Shown: one piece after another, positions 14,879 to 23,884 of the stretch
How the letters are laid out: every line of letters begins with the position of its first letter
Position numbering within the stretch: position 1 is the first letter of the stretch
Origin: Ruminococcus flavefaciens
GTDB taxonomy: Bacteria > Bacillota > Clostridia > Oscillospirales > Ruminococcaceae
Reading direction: 5' to 3'
Assembly: GCF_900143025.1 (NCBI RefSeq)
Contig: NZ_FRCT01000002.1
Location: forward strand, 295,489 to 359,488
Length of the DNA: 64,000 nt
Translations under genes and position numbers: made by a program
The notes under the pieces: model-generated
What the model was told of the DNA's origin: nothing
Databases searched by the model: none
Seen by the model: the letters and a program-made list of their open reading frames with translations, nothing else

Positions 14879-15706
14879 TTAATATTCATCAGGCAGTTCG
14901 CCAAGCTGATCAAAACGGAAAACGGGTCCGTCCTTGCATACGTACTTATCACCGATATTGCAGCGTCCGCATTTTCCTACTGCGCACTTCATCTTCAGCT
15001 CCATAGTTGTATAGACCTGAGTATCGGTAAATCCAAGCTCTTTGAGTCCTGCAAGTGTAAATTTTATCATTATCGGAGGTCCGCAGATGAGAACTGTTTT
15101 ATTGATAGAAGGATTAAGCTCCTTTACATAATTAGGAACAAATCCGACATGACCGTCCCAGCCCTCCTGCGGGTTATCAATAGTGAGGTTGACTTCTATT
15201 CCTTCATCAGTCAGCCACTCATCAATTATTTCCTTATAATCAACAAGGTCGTCCTTTGAACGAGAACCGTAAACTATCTGTACCGAACCGTAATCAGCAC
15301 GTTTATCACGTACATAATTGATCACGGAACGAAGAGGAGCAAGTCCGATACCGCCTGCTATAAACAGGAGATCTTTGCCCTTGAGCTCGGTCTCAACAGG
15401 AAAATGATTACCGTATGGTCCGCGTATAGTTATCTGCTGACCTACGTCCATTGCATGAAGCCATGTTGTAAGACAGCCGCATTTCTTTATGCTGAACTCC
15501 ATAAACTCCTTGTTTGTAGGTGAAGATGTTATAGAAAACATACCCTCTCCTACTCCCGGGATAGACAACATAGCACACTGTCCGGGCATATGCTCAAAAA
15601 CCTTGTCGCCTTCAGGCGATACGACTCTGAAAGTCTTAACGTCAGGAGTATCCTGTCTTATATCGGTAACTACTCCTATGTAAGGTATCAATGTATCTTT
15701 ATTCAT
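14879..15706 (-). CDS. flxA: FlxA-like NAD(P)H-oxidising FAD/2Fe-2S oxidoreductase
   Basis: 275 residues from the ATG at 15706, whose A overlaps the stop of the upstream gene and which has GGAGGT seven bases before it; a longer frame to 15772 lacks such a site. An N-terminal FAD-binding barrel (FSITSSPT), an NAD-binding domain (LLFIAGGIGLAPLRS; LICGPPIMI) and a C-terminal cysteine cluster (KMKCAVGKCGRCNIG plus a later Cys) for a 2Fe-2S centre are visible. This is the layout of FlxA, sulfhydrogenase gamma and dihydroorotate dehydrogenase PyrK. In Hdr-Flx complexes this subunit takes electrons from NADH. Confidence 0.88.
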   Translation of the reverse strand: MNKDTLIPYIGVVTDIRQDTPDVKTFRVVSPEGDKVFEHMPGQCAMLSIPGVGEGMFSITSSPTNKEFMEFSIKKCGCLTTWLHAMDVGQQITIRGPYGNHFPVETELKGKDLLFIAGGIGLAPLRSVINYVRDKRADYGSVQIVYGSRSKDDLVDYKEIIDEWLTDEGIEVNLTIDNPQEGWDGHVGFVPNYVKELNPSINKTVLICGPPIMIKFTLAGLKELGFTDTQVYTTMELKMKCAVGKCGRCNIGDKYVCKDGPVFRFDQLGELPDEY

Positions 15707-16725
15707 CACTTTACCTCCAATGCTTTCATTACCTTGACAATATTCATTGATATGGGACATTTTGAAAGACATCTTCCGCAGCCTACACAGCCGAATTCGC
15801 CGTTATTGTTTGAAGGGAAATATACAAGCTTGTGCATAAATCTCTGACGGAAGCGTTCAAGCTGAGTAAGTCTCGGATTACCATGAGCCATTTTCGTAAA
15901 ATCAGAATACATACATGAATCCCAGCAGCGGAAACGCTTTATGCCGTGTCCTGTATTGAAGTCCTTGATATCATAGCACTGACAGGTCGGACAAACAAAG
16001 GTGCAGGTGCCGCAGCCAAGACAGCTCTCGGACAGCTCTCCCCACTTATCGGAATTAAAGTGCTCCATAAGCTTATCACCGCCGAAAGCATCTGTTGAAA
16101 GATTGGCAAGCGGAAGCTTTTTGAGTATAGCCCTTGTCTTTTCGCGCGTTTCATCGAGCTTTGAAGTGTCGCCATCTTCAAGAAGTGATGAAATAGAATC
16201 GATAAATTTTTGCCCCTTCTCGTTATGAGCTTCAAAGAAAATACTTTCTCCATCGCTGTAGCAAGCGGCATCGCCCTCGGGAGCAGCCGCATCAATTCCG
16301 AATGTACCGCAGAAGCAGGTCTCAGCGGGTCTTGTGCAAGCCATAGTAACTACTGTACCATGTTCACGGCGTGTCTTGTAATAGCTGTCTACAGGCTCAC
16401 AAAGAAAAACCTTGTCAAGAATTGTAAAACTTCTCGCATCACAGGCACGGACGCCGAATATAACAAAGTCCTCCGACTCTTTTCTGATGTCGATGACTTC
16501 TATATTCTTGCCTTCCATTTTGAAATCCACAAGATTTTCAGTCTGAGGGAAGAAGAAATCCTTTGCACTTCTTACTGTGTTAAGCGCATTGCTGAGCTTC
16601 ATACCGCTCTTATATTTCTTATATTCCGCAGCGCCGTCCTCGCGGTCAGCAGGAATATAAAGAGTCTGTTCAGCCGATATCGCCTCGAAAAGAGCGTCAA
16701 GCTTATCAATAGATATTTTAAGCAT
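15706..16725 (-). CDS. FlxB-like 4Fe-4S electron-transfer subunit
   Basis: 339 residues similar in plan to the beta subunit of sulfhydrogenase and to AsrA of anaerobic sulfite reductase. A large N-terminal domain contains FGVRACDARSF and a short Cys motif CTRPAETCFCG; the C-terminal third holds CLGCGTCTFVCPTCQC (~residues 236-251) and CVGCGRCLSKCP (~316-327), giving two 4Fe-4S clusters. In Hdr-Flx assemblies this subunit relays electrons from FlxA towards FlxD/HdrA. It overlaps both neighbours by one base, so translation is tightly coupled. The B versus C label follows gene order only. Confidence 0.82.
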   Translation of the reverse strand: MLKISIDKLDALFEAISAEQTLYIPADREDGAAEYKKYKSGMKLSNALNTVRSAKDFFFPQTENLVDFKMEGKNIEVIDIRKESEDFVIFGVRACDARSFTILDKVFLCEPVDSYYKTRREHGTVVTMACTRPAETCFCGTFGIDAAAPEGDAACYSDGESIFFEAHNEKGQKFIDSISSLLEDGDTSKLDETREKTRAILKKLPLANLSTDAFGGDKLMEHFNSDKWGELSESCLGCGTCTFVCPTCQCYDIKDFNTGHGIKRFRCWDSCMYSDFTKMAHGNPRLTQLERFRQRFMHKLVYFPSNNNGEFGCVGCGRCLSKCPISMNIVKVMKALEVK

Positions 16726-17696
16726 TATTCAACTCCCCTTTCATGTACGATACTTGCTTCACAATCGTCTTGTTTGTAATCATTAAGAGGAGCGCGTGAG
16801 GTAGTATCCTCACCTGCCTGATATTCACCATAAAGAGAATTGATATCCTTGATGAATTTTCTGTTCAGCAGATGAAGCGGTATATTCTGAGGACATACTC
16901 TTGAACACTCACCGCAGTCAGTACATCTTCCTGCAACATGGAAAGCGCGGATAATATGGAACATATTCTCCTCGAAGCTGTCAGCAGGCGCTTTATTCTC
17001 TACGCCTGAATTCGGATTGTCAAATACGCACTTTTCACAGGTGCAGGCAGGACAGACATTTCTGCACGCATTGCAGCGGATACATTTTGAAAACTGATCT
17101 CTCCAGAAATCATATCTTTCCTGAGCTGTCATATTCTCAAGCTTTTCTACCATTTCAAAGCGGTTTGACTCAAGAACATCTCCGTCCTCGCCAATAAGCT
17201 CATCAAATACAACGTGTTTCTTGCTCTTGCATGAAGCACATTTATCAAGAACCGCTTCATAGAAAGGCATAGTTTCCTCGCCGTAGATCGTATCAATTTT
17301 CAATGTATAGTTTTCGTTTTTAACACCGAGTATACCTGTGATACCCTTAGCTTTTATCTTTTCGGCATCAAGCTTAGGACCGCCGGGAATACCGATGATA
17401 TAAACATTTTCACGAACGACTCTGTGCTCCTTAGTAAGCTGATTGAAACTGTATGTATCGCATGGTTTCAGGAAAGCAAGTATTTTTCCCTCTTTTTTAC
17501 TCTCTTTAACAAGATACTTCGATACATTTGCAGAAGTGAAATCATCGAAAACGAAATCTGCATCAAGTTCTTCAGCTGACTGGAATACAGCAGGAGTTAT
17601 ATCATAGGCGAATTCTCCTCTTTTCCAGCCTATAACGCGGTTTACTGTGCCGTCAGCCAGCAGCTGCTTAGCTCTGTTTATCATTGCTTCCTGCAT
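16725..17696 (-). CDS. FlxC-like 4Fe-4S electron-transfer subunit
   Basis: 323 residues. The N-terminal part contains FLKPCDTYSFNQL and IIGIPGGPKLDAE, as in FrhB/FlxC-like proteins; a pair CASCKSKKH is at mid-length; the C-terminal part has CIRCNACRNVCPACTCEKC (~205-223) and CTDCGECSRVCP (~258-269), two 4Fe-4S sites. GGAGG precedes the ATG, and it overlaps the flxD-like gene by 16 bases and the next gene by one. Role inferred: electron relay between the NADH-oxidising subunit and FlxD/HdrA. Confidence 0.8.
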   Translation of the reverse strand: MQEAMINRAKQLLADGTVNRVIGWKRGEFAYDITPAVFQSAEELDADFVFDDFTSANVSKYLVKESKKEGKILAFLKPCDTYSFNQLTKEHRVVRENVYIIGIPGGPKLDAEKIKAKGITGILGVKNENYTLKIDTIYGEETMPFYEAVLDKCASCKSKKHVVFDELIGEDGDVLESNRFEMVEKLENMTAQERYDFWRDQFSKCIRCNACRNVCPACTCEKCVFDNPNSGVENKAPADSFEENMFHIIRAFHVAGRCTDCGECSRVCPQNIPLHLLNRKFIKDINSLYGEYQAGEDTTSRAPLNDYKQDDCEASIVHERGVE

Positions 17697-18127
17697 CGTA
17701 AATCCTCCAATCTGCGGTTCGGTCCGAGTTTTTTGACGGCTTCTGTAAATTCATTCATAGTTGCGGCGAATTTAGCGCCTTCAGCAGCCGATACCCATTC
17801 AACCCTTGTTCTGTCACGCTCGATTCCAAGAAAGTCGAGCATACTAAAGAGAAGTGTCATTCTTCTTCTTGTAAAATAGTTACCTGATGTATAATGGCAG
17901 TCTCCGGGGTGACAGCCGCAGAGAATAACTCCGTCCGCACCTTTCTGGAATGCTCTGAGTATAAACATAGGATTTACTCTGCATGAGCAGGGCACCCTTA
18001 TGATCTTTACATTCGATGGATAGTTAAGTCTGTTTGTTCCCGAAAGATCGGCTCCTGCATAAGAACACCAGTTACAGCAGAATGCAACGATCAGCGGCTG
18101 AAACTCTTTATTTTCATTTACTTGCAT
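17681..18127 (-). CDS. flxD: FlxD/MvhD-type 2Fe-2S adaptor
   Basis: 148 residues, the usual size of the F420-non-reducing hydrogenase delta subunit family. The signature cysteines are in VAFCCNWCSYAGAD, VPCSCRVNPMFIL and LCGCHPGDCHY. MvhD/FlxD carries a 2Fe-2S centre and docks an electron-donating module on HdrA. Here no hydrogenase genes are present and the donor is the FlxABC-like set. It overlaps hdrA by 10 bases; GGAGGTAG precedes the start. Confidence 0.92.
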   Translation of the reverse strand: MQVNENKEFQPLIVAFCCNWCSYAGADLSGTNRLNYPSNVKIIRVPCSCRVNPMFILRAFQKGADGVILCGCHPGDCHYTSGNYFTRRRMTLLFSMLDFLGIERDRTRVEWVSAAEGAKFAATMNEFTEAVKKLGPNRRLEDLRCRKQ

Positions 18128-20109
18128 ATTGCATCTACCTCCGCCATGATCTGGCTGTTAGAAAATCCGTTAAGATCCATAGCACCCGAAGGACAGGCAA
18201 CTGTACAAGCGCCGCAGCCCTGGCATACAGCAGGATTAACGCTTGCGACTCTGCGTATTGCAGTTGTTCTGTCGGGCATTCTGAATTCTTTGTCCTCATA
18301 CGTGATAGCTCCGTAAGGACATACCTTTTCACATGAAGAACAGCCGTTGCACATAAGCTCATCTGAATGAGCAACGCAAGGATTGCAGGTAATGCTGTTC
18401 TTTACGAGAAGTCCGATAGCCTTAGCTGCTGCTGCACTTGCCTGAGCAACAGTCTCCGGGATATCCTTTGGTCCCTGACAAGCACCTGACAGGAAAATAC
18501 CTGCTGTAGCACTCTCTACAGGACGAAGCTTAGGATGTGCTTCGGTAAAGAAATCATTTGTATCCATCTGAGTTGTAAGCATTGTAGCCAGCGGACGAGC
18601 TGTCTTGTCAGGCTCTATAGCTGCTGCAAGCACAACCATATCAGCGTCAATATGAAGCTGTTCATTTGCAAGAAGATCCGAAGCCTGTACATCTATTTTT
18701 CCGTCAGAGCGTGGAGTAACCTTGCCTACCATGCCCTTTATGTAGTGAACATTATACTGCTCAACAGCACGGCGATAGAATTCATCAAAGTTCTTACCTG
18801 GGGTACGTACATCTATATAGAATACATAGACCTCAGTATCAGGATATTTCTCGCGGATAAGCATTGCGTGCTTAGCAGTGTACATACAGCATATCTTTGA
18901 GCAGTAAGGCTTGCCCTTGCTGTCGTCACATCTCGAACCAACACACTGTACAAATACGATCTTATGAGGGTGTGTTTTATCGGAAGGACGAAGAAGAGTA
19001 CCGCCGTTAGGACCTGCGGCGTTCATAAGTCTCTCAAGCTCAAGAGATGTGACCACATCAGGACACTGATTGTATGCAAATTCGTCATACTTATCAAGAT
19101 TTATAGGATTAAAACCTGTTGCAACTACAATAGCACCGTATTTCTGTTCAATGAACCTGTCCTCCTGCTTGTAGTCGATAGCGCCTACAGAGCAGACTGA
19201 CGAGCAGATACCGCACTTTCCCTTTTGCAGCATCATACAGTGATTAGGGTCGATAGTAGCTACCTTCGGTACAGCCTGTGCAAATGGTATATATATAGCT
19301 GTTCTGTTGTCAAGTCCCATATTGAACTCGTTAGGTACCTTCTTCATAGGACATTTCTCAGTACACAAACCACAGCCTGTACACTTGGTCTCGTCAACAA
19401 AACGTGCTTTTTTCTTTATAGTTACAGTAAAGTTACCGACAAATCCCTTTACATCTGTGACTTCACTGAATGAATGAATAGTGATCTTCTCATTCTGTGA
19501 AGCTTCGACCATTTTAGGTGTAAGGATACAAGCAGCACAGTCGAGGGTTGGGAAGGTCTTGTCTATCTGCGCCATTTTACCGCCGATAGTTGGATTTTTC
19601 TCGACTATATCGACCTCAAAGCCTGCTTCTGCGATATCAAGAGCAGTCTGTATACCGGCAATACCGCCTCCGATAACAAGGGCTCTTTTAGCAACAGGGC
19701 TTTCTCCTGCTGTAAGCGGCGCATTCAGATGTACCTTTGCTACAGCAGCCTTGCCGAGGATTATAGCCTTTTCTGTAGCTGATGCAATGTCCTTGTGTAT
19801 CCATGAACATTGCTCACGTATATTTGCTATCTCAACGAGATAAGGGTTAAGACCTGCTGAGGCAGCAGCTTTTCTAAAAGTATTTTCATGCATTCTCGGT
19901 GAACATGAACATACTACCACACCTGTAAGATTATGTTCCTTTATAGCGTTCTTGACAAGATTTTGTCCTGATTCGGAACACATATACTGATAATCCTGGG
20001 AGATAACGACTCCTGGCTCATGTCCAAGTGCTTCAGCAACAGATTTTACATCGACTGTTGCTGCGATGTTAGTTCCGCAATGACAGACAAATACGCCTAT
20101 TCTCTGCAT
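18118..20109 (-). CDS. hdrA: Heterodisulfide reductase subunit A (flavin, probable bifurcation site)
   Basis: 663 residues, full length for a single HdrA. The N-terminal FVCHCGTNIA and CSCSPRMHE segments are HdrA-specific; FAD binds at ALVIGGGIAGIQTALDIAE (~residue 143-161). Ferredoxin motifs occur as CTGCGLCTEKCP (~243-254), a C-rich segment KGKCGICSSVC (~297-307), and a C-terminal pair CNGCSSCEKVCP and CQGCGACTVACP (~590-650). In methanogens HdrA flavin splits an electron pair between ferredoxin and heterodisulfide. All cluster motifs are kept, which argues for a working enzyme. The start has AGGAGGAGA upstream. Confidence 0.95.
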   Translation of the reverse strand: MQRIGVFVCHCGTNIAATVDVKSVAEALGHEPGVVISQDYQYMCSESGQNLVKNAIKEHNLTGVVVCSCSPRMHENTFRKAAASAGLNPYLVEIANIREQCSWIHKDIASATEKAIILGKAAVAKVHLNAPLTAGESPVAKRALVIGGGIAGIQTALDIAEAGFEVDIVEKNPTIGGKMAQIDKTFPTLDCAACILTPKMVEASQNEKITIHSFSEVTDVKGFVGNFTVTIKKKARFVDETKCTGCGLCTEKCPMKKVPNEFNMGLDNRTAIYIPFAQAVPKVATIDPNHCMMLQKGKCGICSSVCSVGAIDYKQEDRFIEQKYGAIVVATGFNPINLDKYDEFAYNQCPDVVTSLELERLMNAAGPNGGTLLRPSDKTHPHKIVFVQCVGSRCDDSKGKPYCSKICCMYTAKHAMLIREKYPDTEVYVFYIDVRTPGKNFDEFYRRAVEQYNVHYIKGMVGKVTPRSDGKIDVQASDLLANEQLHIDADMVVLAAAIEPDKTARPLATMLTTQMDTNDFFTEAHPKLRPVESATAGIFLSGACQGPKDIPETVAQASAAAAKAIGLLVKNSITCNPCVAHSDELMCNGCSSCEKVCPYGAITYEDKEFRMPDRTTAIRRVASVNPAVCQGCGACTVACPSGAMDLNGFSNSQIMAEVDAICK

Positions 20110-20124
20110 AGTGCTATCTCCTCC

Positions 20125-20511
20125 TTACTTTATGTATTTCCTGAATGCTGTAACAATAGCCTGCTGTGGCATATCGTCGTCAAGCATATCGGGTATCTGA
20201 TTAGGATTCATATGATTATTGCCCTGCTGGCGTACAGCTGCAAGACGAACAGCCTCAACAACTTTAGCAGGCTCAACATTTCTCGGGCATCTGTCTACAC
20301 AAGCAAAGCAGGTAAGACATTTGTAAATGGACTTTGAATTCATAAGAGTCTCAATGTCACCTCTTTCAACCATGTAAACAAACTGGTGAGGATGGTATTC
20401 CATTTCATCATAGGAAGGGCAGGTACCGGAGCATTTTCCGCATCGCATACATTTCAGAACGTTTACACCGCTTGAACGCAGTACCTGTTCTTTCAGGTTC
20501 TTATTCATCAT
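20125..20511 (-). CDS. hdrC: Heterodisulfide reductase subunit C
   Basis: 128 residues with two 4Fe-4S motifs, CMRCGKCSGTCP (~21-32) and CLTCFACVDRCP (~65-76), the normal HdrC plan. It carries electrons from HdrA to HdrB. The gene starts inside the end of hdrB (11-base overlap), so the two are translationally coupled. Two adjacent ATG codons are possible starts. Confidence 0.93.
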   Translation of the reverse strand: MMNKNLKEQVLRSSGVNVLKCMRCGKCSGTCPSYDEMEYHPHQFVYMVERGDIETLMNSKSIYKCLTCFACVDRCPRNVEPAKVVEAVRLAAVRQQGNNHMNPNQIPDMLDDDMPQQAIVTAFRKYIK

Positions 20512-21298
20512 TACCCTCCTTCAGTCCGAGAGCCTGAGCAAGAAGCTCGGTAAAATAGTAAACAGGGAGCTCAGAGCCCGAATTCTTTTTCAAATTATAT
20601 AAACAGAGAGGACAGGCTGTGATTATCATATCAGCTCCCTGATCCTGTGCAGATCTCATAACTGTGCTGCTTCTCTTTGAAGCCTGGGCTTTATCCTCCA
20701 ATGTTATATATCCGCCGCAGCATTCGTTTCTCTGAGCGTATATAACAGGAGTTCCGCCTATAGCCTTTATGAAATCCTCCATAATAGTAGGATTTTCAGG
20801 ATCATCCATAGCAAGAGCCTTTGAAGGGCGAAGAAGAAGACATCCGTAATATGCTGCTATTTTTTTGCCCTTGAACGGATTAACGACCTTCTGTGCAAGG
20901 CAGTCAAATCCCACAACATCACGAAGCATTTCAAGGTAATGATAAACAGTTGTCTCGCCGCAATAAGGCTCGTCGAGCTTCAGGTAATTATTTACCTTTG
21001 ACGCCATATCCTCATCATTTACAATATCATAATTAGTCTGTTTTATTACATTATGACAGGCTGAACAGACTGTGATTAACGGTCTGTTCTTTTCCTTTGC
21101 AGAATTAAGTGTTCTTACCGCAGAAAGCTTTGTAGCTATCTCATCTTTGGCTGTAGTATAAGCTCCGCCGCAGCACTGCCAGTCCGCAGGCTCTTCAAGA
21201 GCAATACCGAGAGCTTCGGCAGAAGACCTTGCATACATATCAAGATCCTTTGCCTTTGTTCTCAGCGTACAGCCCGGGTAATATGTAAAAGTTTCCAT
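20501..21298 (-). CDS. hdrB: Heterodisulfide reductase subunit B (two CCG cluster motifs)
   Basis: 265 residues. Two complete cysteine-rich CCG motifs are present: YPGC...WQCCGGAYTT...CSACHN in the N-terminal half and YGCLLLRP...NECCGGYITLED...CPLC in the C-terminal half. In methanogen HdrB these bind the two non-cubane 4Fe-4S clusters that reduce the CoM-S-S-CoB disulfide. Bacteria lack those coenzymes, so the acceptor here must differ: an unknown disulfide, or FrdB itself. The start has AAAGGAAGC upstream. It follows fumC by 24 bp. Confidence 0.93.
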   Translation of the reverse strand: METFTYYPGCTLRTKAKDLDMYARSSAEALGIALEEPADWQCCGGAYTTAKDEIATKLSAVRTLNSAKEKNRPLITVCSACHNVIKQTNYDIVNDEDMASKVNNYLKLDEPYCGETTVYHYLEMLRDVVGFDCLAQKVVNPFKGKKIAAYYGCLLLRPSKALAMDDPENPTIMEDFIKAIGGTPVIYAQRNECCGGYITLEDKAQASKRSSTVMRSAQDQGADMIITACPLCLYNLKKNSGSELPVYYFTELLAQALGLKEGNDE

Positions 21299-21322
21299 AT
21301 GTACGCTTCCTTTCGTTTTATA

Positions 21323-22699
21323 TCAGACCATTTCCTCGGGGTGAAATACCTCATCGAACTTTTCTGCTGTAAGGAAACCAAGCTCAACACAGGCTTCTTT
21401 AAGGGAAATATTGTCCTTAAAAGCCTTCTTGGCAGTTTTTGCAGCATTTTCGTATCCGATGTAAGGATTAAGAGCTGTGACCAGCATAAGTGAATTATAA
21501 AGATTATGATGCATTTTATCCTTATTTGCTTTAATTCCCACTGCACAGTTCTTGTTAAATGATGTGATAGACTCAGCAAGAAGACGTGCTGACTGGAGAA
21601 AATTATACGCACAAACAGGCATGAACACATTAAGTTCAAAATTGCCCTGAGAAGCTGCCATGCCAACTGCAACATCATTTCCGATGACCTGAACAGCTAC
21701 CATAGTGACCTGTTCGCACTGTGTAGGATTAACCTTACCCGGCATAATAGAAGAACCCGGTTCATTCTCAGGAATAGTGATTTCCCCAAGACCAACACGA
21801 GGACCTGATGCAAGCCATCTTACATCATTTGCTATCTTCATCATATCAGCCGCCAGTGCTTTAAGAGCACCGTGAGCAAATACGATCTCGTCCTTTGAAG
21901 TAAGTGAATGGAATTTATTGAAAGAAGATACAAACTTCTTTCCTGTAAGGCTGCTGATCGCCTCAGCAGCTTTATCTGCAAAGCCCTTCGGAGCATTAAG
22001 ACCTGTTCCTACGGCAGTTCCGCCCACAGCCAGTTCTTTAAGCTCTTCACAGGCGGAAAGTATCATTTTGCGATCTTTTTCCAGCGAAGCTCTCCAACCG
22101 CTGATCTCCTGCGAAAACTTTATAGGAGTTGCGTCCTGAAGATGAGTTCTTCCGCTTTTTACGATACCCTCATTTTCAGCTTCAAGGCGTTTGAATGTAG
22201 TAATAAGTGTATCTATTGCAGGGATAACCTTATCCTCGATAGCAAGGACAGCCGCAATATGCATAGCTGTGGGGAATGTATCGTTTGATGACTGACTCAT
22301 ATTTATATCATCGTTCGGGTGGAGCAGCTTGGCACCTGCAATTTCATTGCCGCGGTTTGCGATGACCTCGTTTGCGTTCATATTAGACTGAGTACCGCTG
22401 CCTGTCTGCCATACAACTAATGGAAAATGATCGTTGAGAGAACCGCTGATAACTTCATCACAAGCCTGTGATATAGCAGAAAGCTTTTCATCGGTCATTC
22501 TCTCGGGTCTGACTGAATGATTTGCCATTGCGGCGGCTTTTTTTAGGATTCCAAAGGCGTGTATTATTTCTTTCGGCATAGTCTCGATGCCGACGCCGAT
22601 AAGAAAGTTCTCATGACTTCGCTCAGTCTGAGCTCCCCAGTACTTATCAGCAGGAACCTTCACTTCTCCCATGGAATCATGTTCAATACGATAATCCAT
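21323..22699 (-). CDS. fumC: Fumarate hydratase class II
   Basis: 458 residues, iron-independent fumarase that interconverts malate and fumarate. The family signature GSSIMPGKVNPTQCEQ (about residues 316-331) is intact, as are GSGTQSNMNANEV and the TFPTAMHIA region of the active site. It is the first gene of the hdr-flx-frd operon, supplying fumarate to FrdAB. TAGGAGTG lies upstream of the ATG. The family also contains aspartase; the TGSGTQSNMN context favours fumarase. Confidence 0.95.
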   Translation of the reverse strand: MDYRIEHDSMGEVKVPADKYWGAQTERSHENFLIGVGIETMPKEIIHAFGILKKAAAMANHSVRPERMTDEKLSAISQACDEVISGSLNDHFPLVVWQTGSGTQSNMNANEVIANRGNEIAGAKLLHPNDDINMSQSSNDTFPTAMHIAAVLAIEDKVIPAIDTLITTFKRLEAENEGIVKSGRTHLQDATPIKFSQEISGWRASLEKDRKMILSACEELKELAVGGTAVGTGLNAPKGFADKAAEAISSLTGKKFVSSFNKFHSLTSKDEIVFAHGALKALAADMMKIANDVRWLASGPRVGLGEITIPENEPGSSIMPGKVNPTQCEQVTMVAVQVIGNDVAVGMAASQGNFELNVFMPVCAYNFLQSARLLAESITSFNKNCAVGIKANKDKMHHNLYNSLMLVTALNPYIGYENAAKTAKKAFKDNISLKEACVELGFLTAEKFDEVFHPEEMV

Positions 22700-22779
22700 T
22701 TAATATCCACTCCTAAACATTGTCAGAGGATTTGTCCAAAACCGACATCTATCCCCTTATTACATTATCACACAATATA

Positions 22780-22808
22780 AGTATACCAGTATATTTCAAT
22801 AAATTCAA
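22780..22808 (-). promoter_or_regulatory. Promoter of the fum-hdr-flx-frd operon
   Basis: On the minus strand, TTGAAT (22808-22803), 17 bp and TATACT (22785-22780) with an extended TGG just before the -10. About 80 nt of leader precede fumC. I found no convincing Rex operator here. Confidence 0.65.
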
Positions 22809-23178
22809 ATTCAGTTTAAGAATATTGCTATTCTGATATTGATATCTAATTAACAAATGATTACAACAAAATTTTCACTGCAATAAAATATGATATATTG
22901 TATTTTATATCGCCACTTCATAGCTCATACATATTTAAGAACAAAGTGTGTTATTTTTGTTGCATTTGTCTTAATTTCAACAATAAGCAAGTGTTTTAAG
23001 CCAATATAAACGGTAGGTTTATACCGCCTGTTTTCACTTCCCTATTATATAATTGCTTAAAAAGTTATTATTTATTTTATGCAATGCATACTAAAACCAA
23101 TTCCATTACAGAATACAACAATTCCATATTTAATATATAGCTGATAAATCTTTGATAATTTTTTCACATTCATTGATC
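22809..23178. other. AT-rich intergenic region, no gene seen
   Basis: About 370 bp between the fumC promoter and the rex terminator. It is strongly A+T rich with no ORF. A short inverted repeat (ATAAACGGTAGGTTTAT at 23007-23023) is visible but has no promoter or terminator pattern around it. It may hold upstream regulatory sites for the fumC operon. Confidence 0.5.
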
Positions 23179-23209
23179 AAAAAAGCAGCGGATAGATCGT
23201 ATCCGCTGC
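23179..23209 (-). terminator. Terminator of the acn-icd-rex operon
   Basis: The stem GCAGCGGATA / TATCCGCTGC is followed by TTTTTT on the minus strand, just after the original rex stop. Confidence 0.88.
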
Positions 23210-23215
23210 AATTTA

Positions 23216-23863
23216 TCATATTTTTGATTTCTCGTCAAGATTATTGAGACAATAGGATAAGGTAGTAAGACTGTCTCCGAGATGAACGTTCTCAACAGCC
23301 ACTCCCTTATGAGTAACCTTAAGATCATAGTGAGTAAAGTTCCAGAAAGCTTTTATACCGCACTCTATAAGAGTGTCGGCAAGCTTTTAAGCCGCAGACA
23401 TAGGAACACAGAGTATAGCCGCAACAGGCTTATTCTCAGCACAAAAAGTTCCTATCTCATCAATGCCTCTGATTTTGAGTTCACCAAGACCCTTTCCGAT
23501 GAGCTCAGGATTGATATCAAATGCACCGATAAGATCAAATCCTTTGTTGTGAAAATCAATATGTGTAGCGATTGCTTTACCAAGATTTCCCGCTCCAAGA
23601 AGGATCATAGGAGTTTGCTTGTCGAGTCCAAGTATCTTGCCGATCTCAATACGCAGATCGCTTACATTATAGCCGTATCCCTGCTGACCGAATTCGCCGA
23701 AGCAATTGAAATCCTGTCTTATCTGAGAAGCTGTAAGTCCCATTTTCTCAGACAGTTCCCTTGAAGATATGCGGACATATCCGTTGTTTTCAAGCTCTCC
23801 AAGAAATCTGTAGTATCTCGGAAGCCTTCTAATAACAGAGTTTGATATTGAGTTTTTTGACAT
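23216..23863 (-). pseudogene. rex: Redox-sensing repressor Rex, interrupted by an in-frame stop
   Basis: Rex senses the NADH/NAD+ ratio and represses fermentation and redox genes. The N-terminal winged helix (SSRELSEKMGLTASQIRQDF) and the Rossmann NAD motif (ILLGAGNLGKAIA) are intact. Codon 159 (23389-23387) is TAA, stopping the protein after VPMSAA. In the same frame the conserved C-terminus continues without a gap, through KLADTLIECGIKAFWNF and VENVHLGDSL, to a TGA at 23216, which restores the normal ~215-residue length. A single CAA-to-TAA change would explain it. The lost part closes the Rossmann domain and the domain-swapped dimer, so the truncated protein is probably inactive; a sequencing error is the alternative. 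Confidence 0.88.
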
Positions 23864-23884
23864 CGTGATATGCCTTCTCTCTTC

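Noticed and set aside
15707..15772. N-terminal extension of the FlxA-like gene to 15772
   Set aside because: The ATG at 15706 has GGAGGT and overlaps the preceding stop by one base; the longer frame lies inside the upstream gene and has no ribosome site.
22700..22810. Rex operator upstream of fumC
   Set aside because: TTGTGTGATAATGTAATA has a fair left half-site only; the right half does not match TTAACAA.
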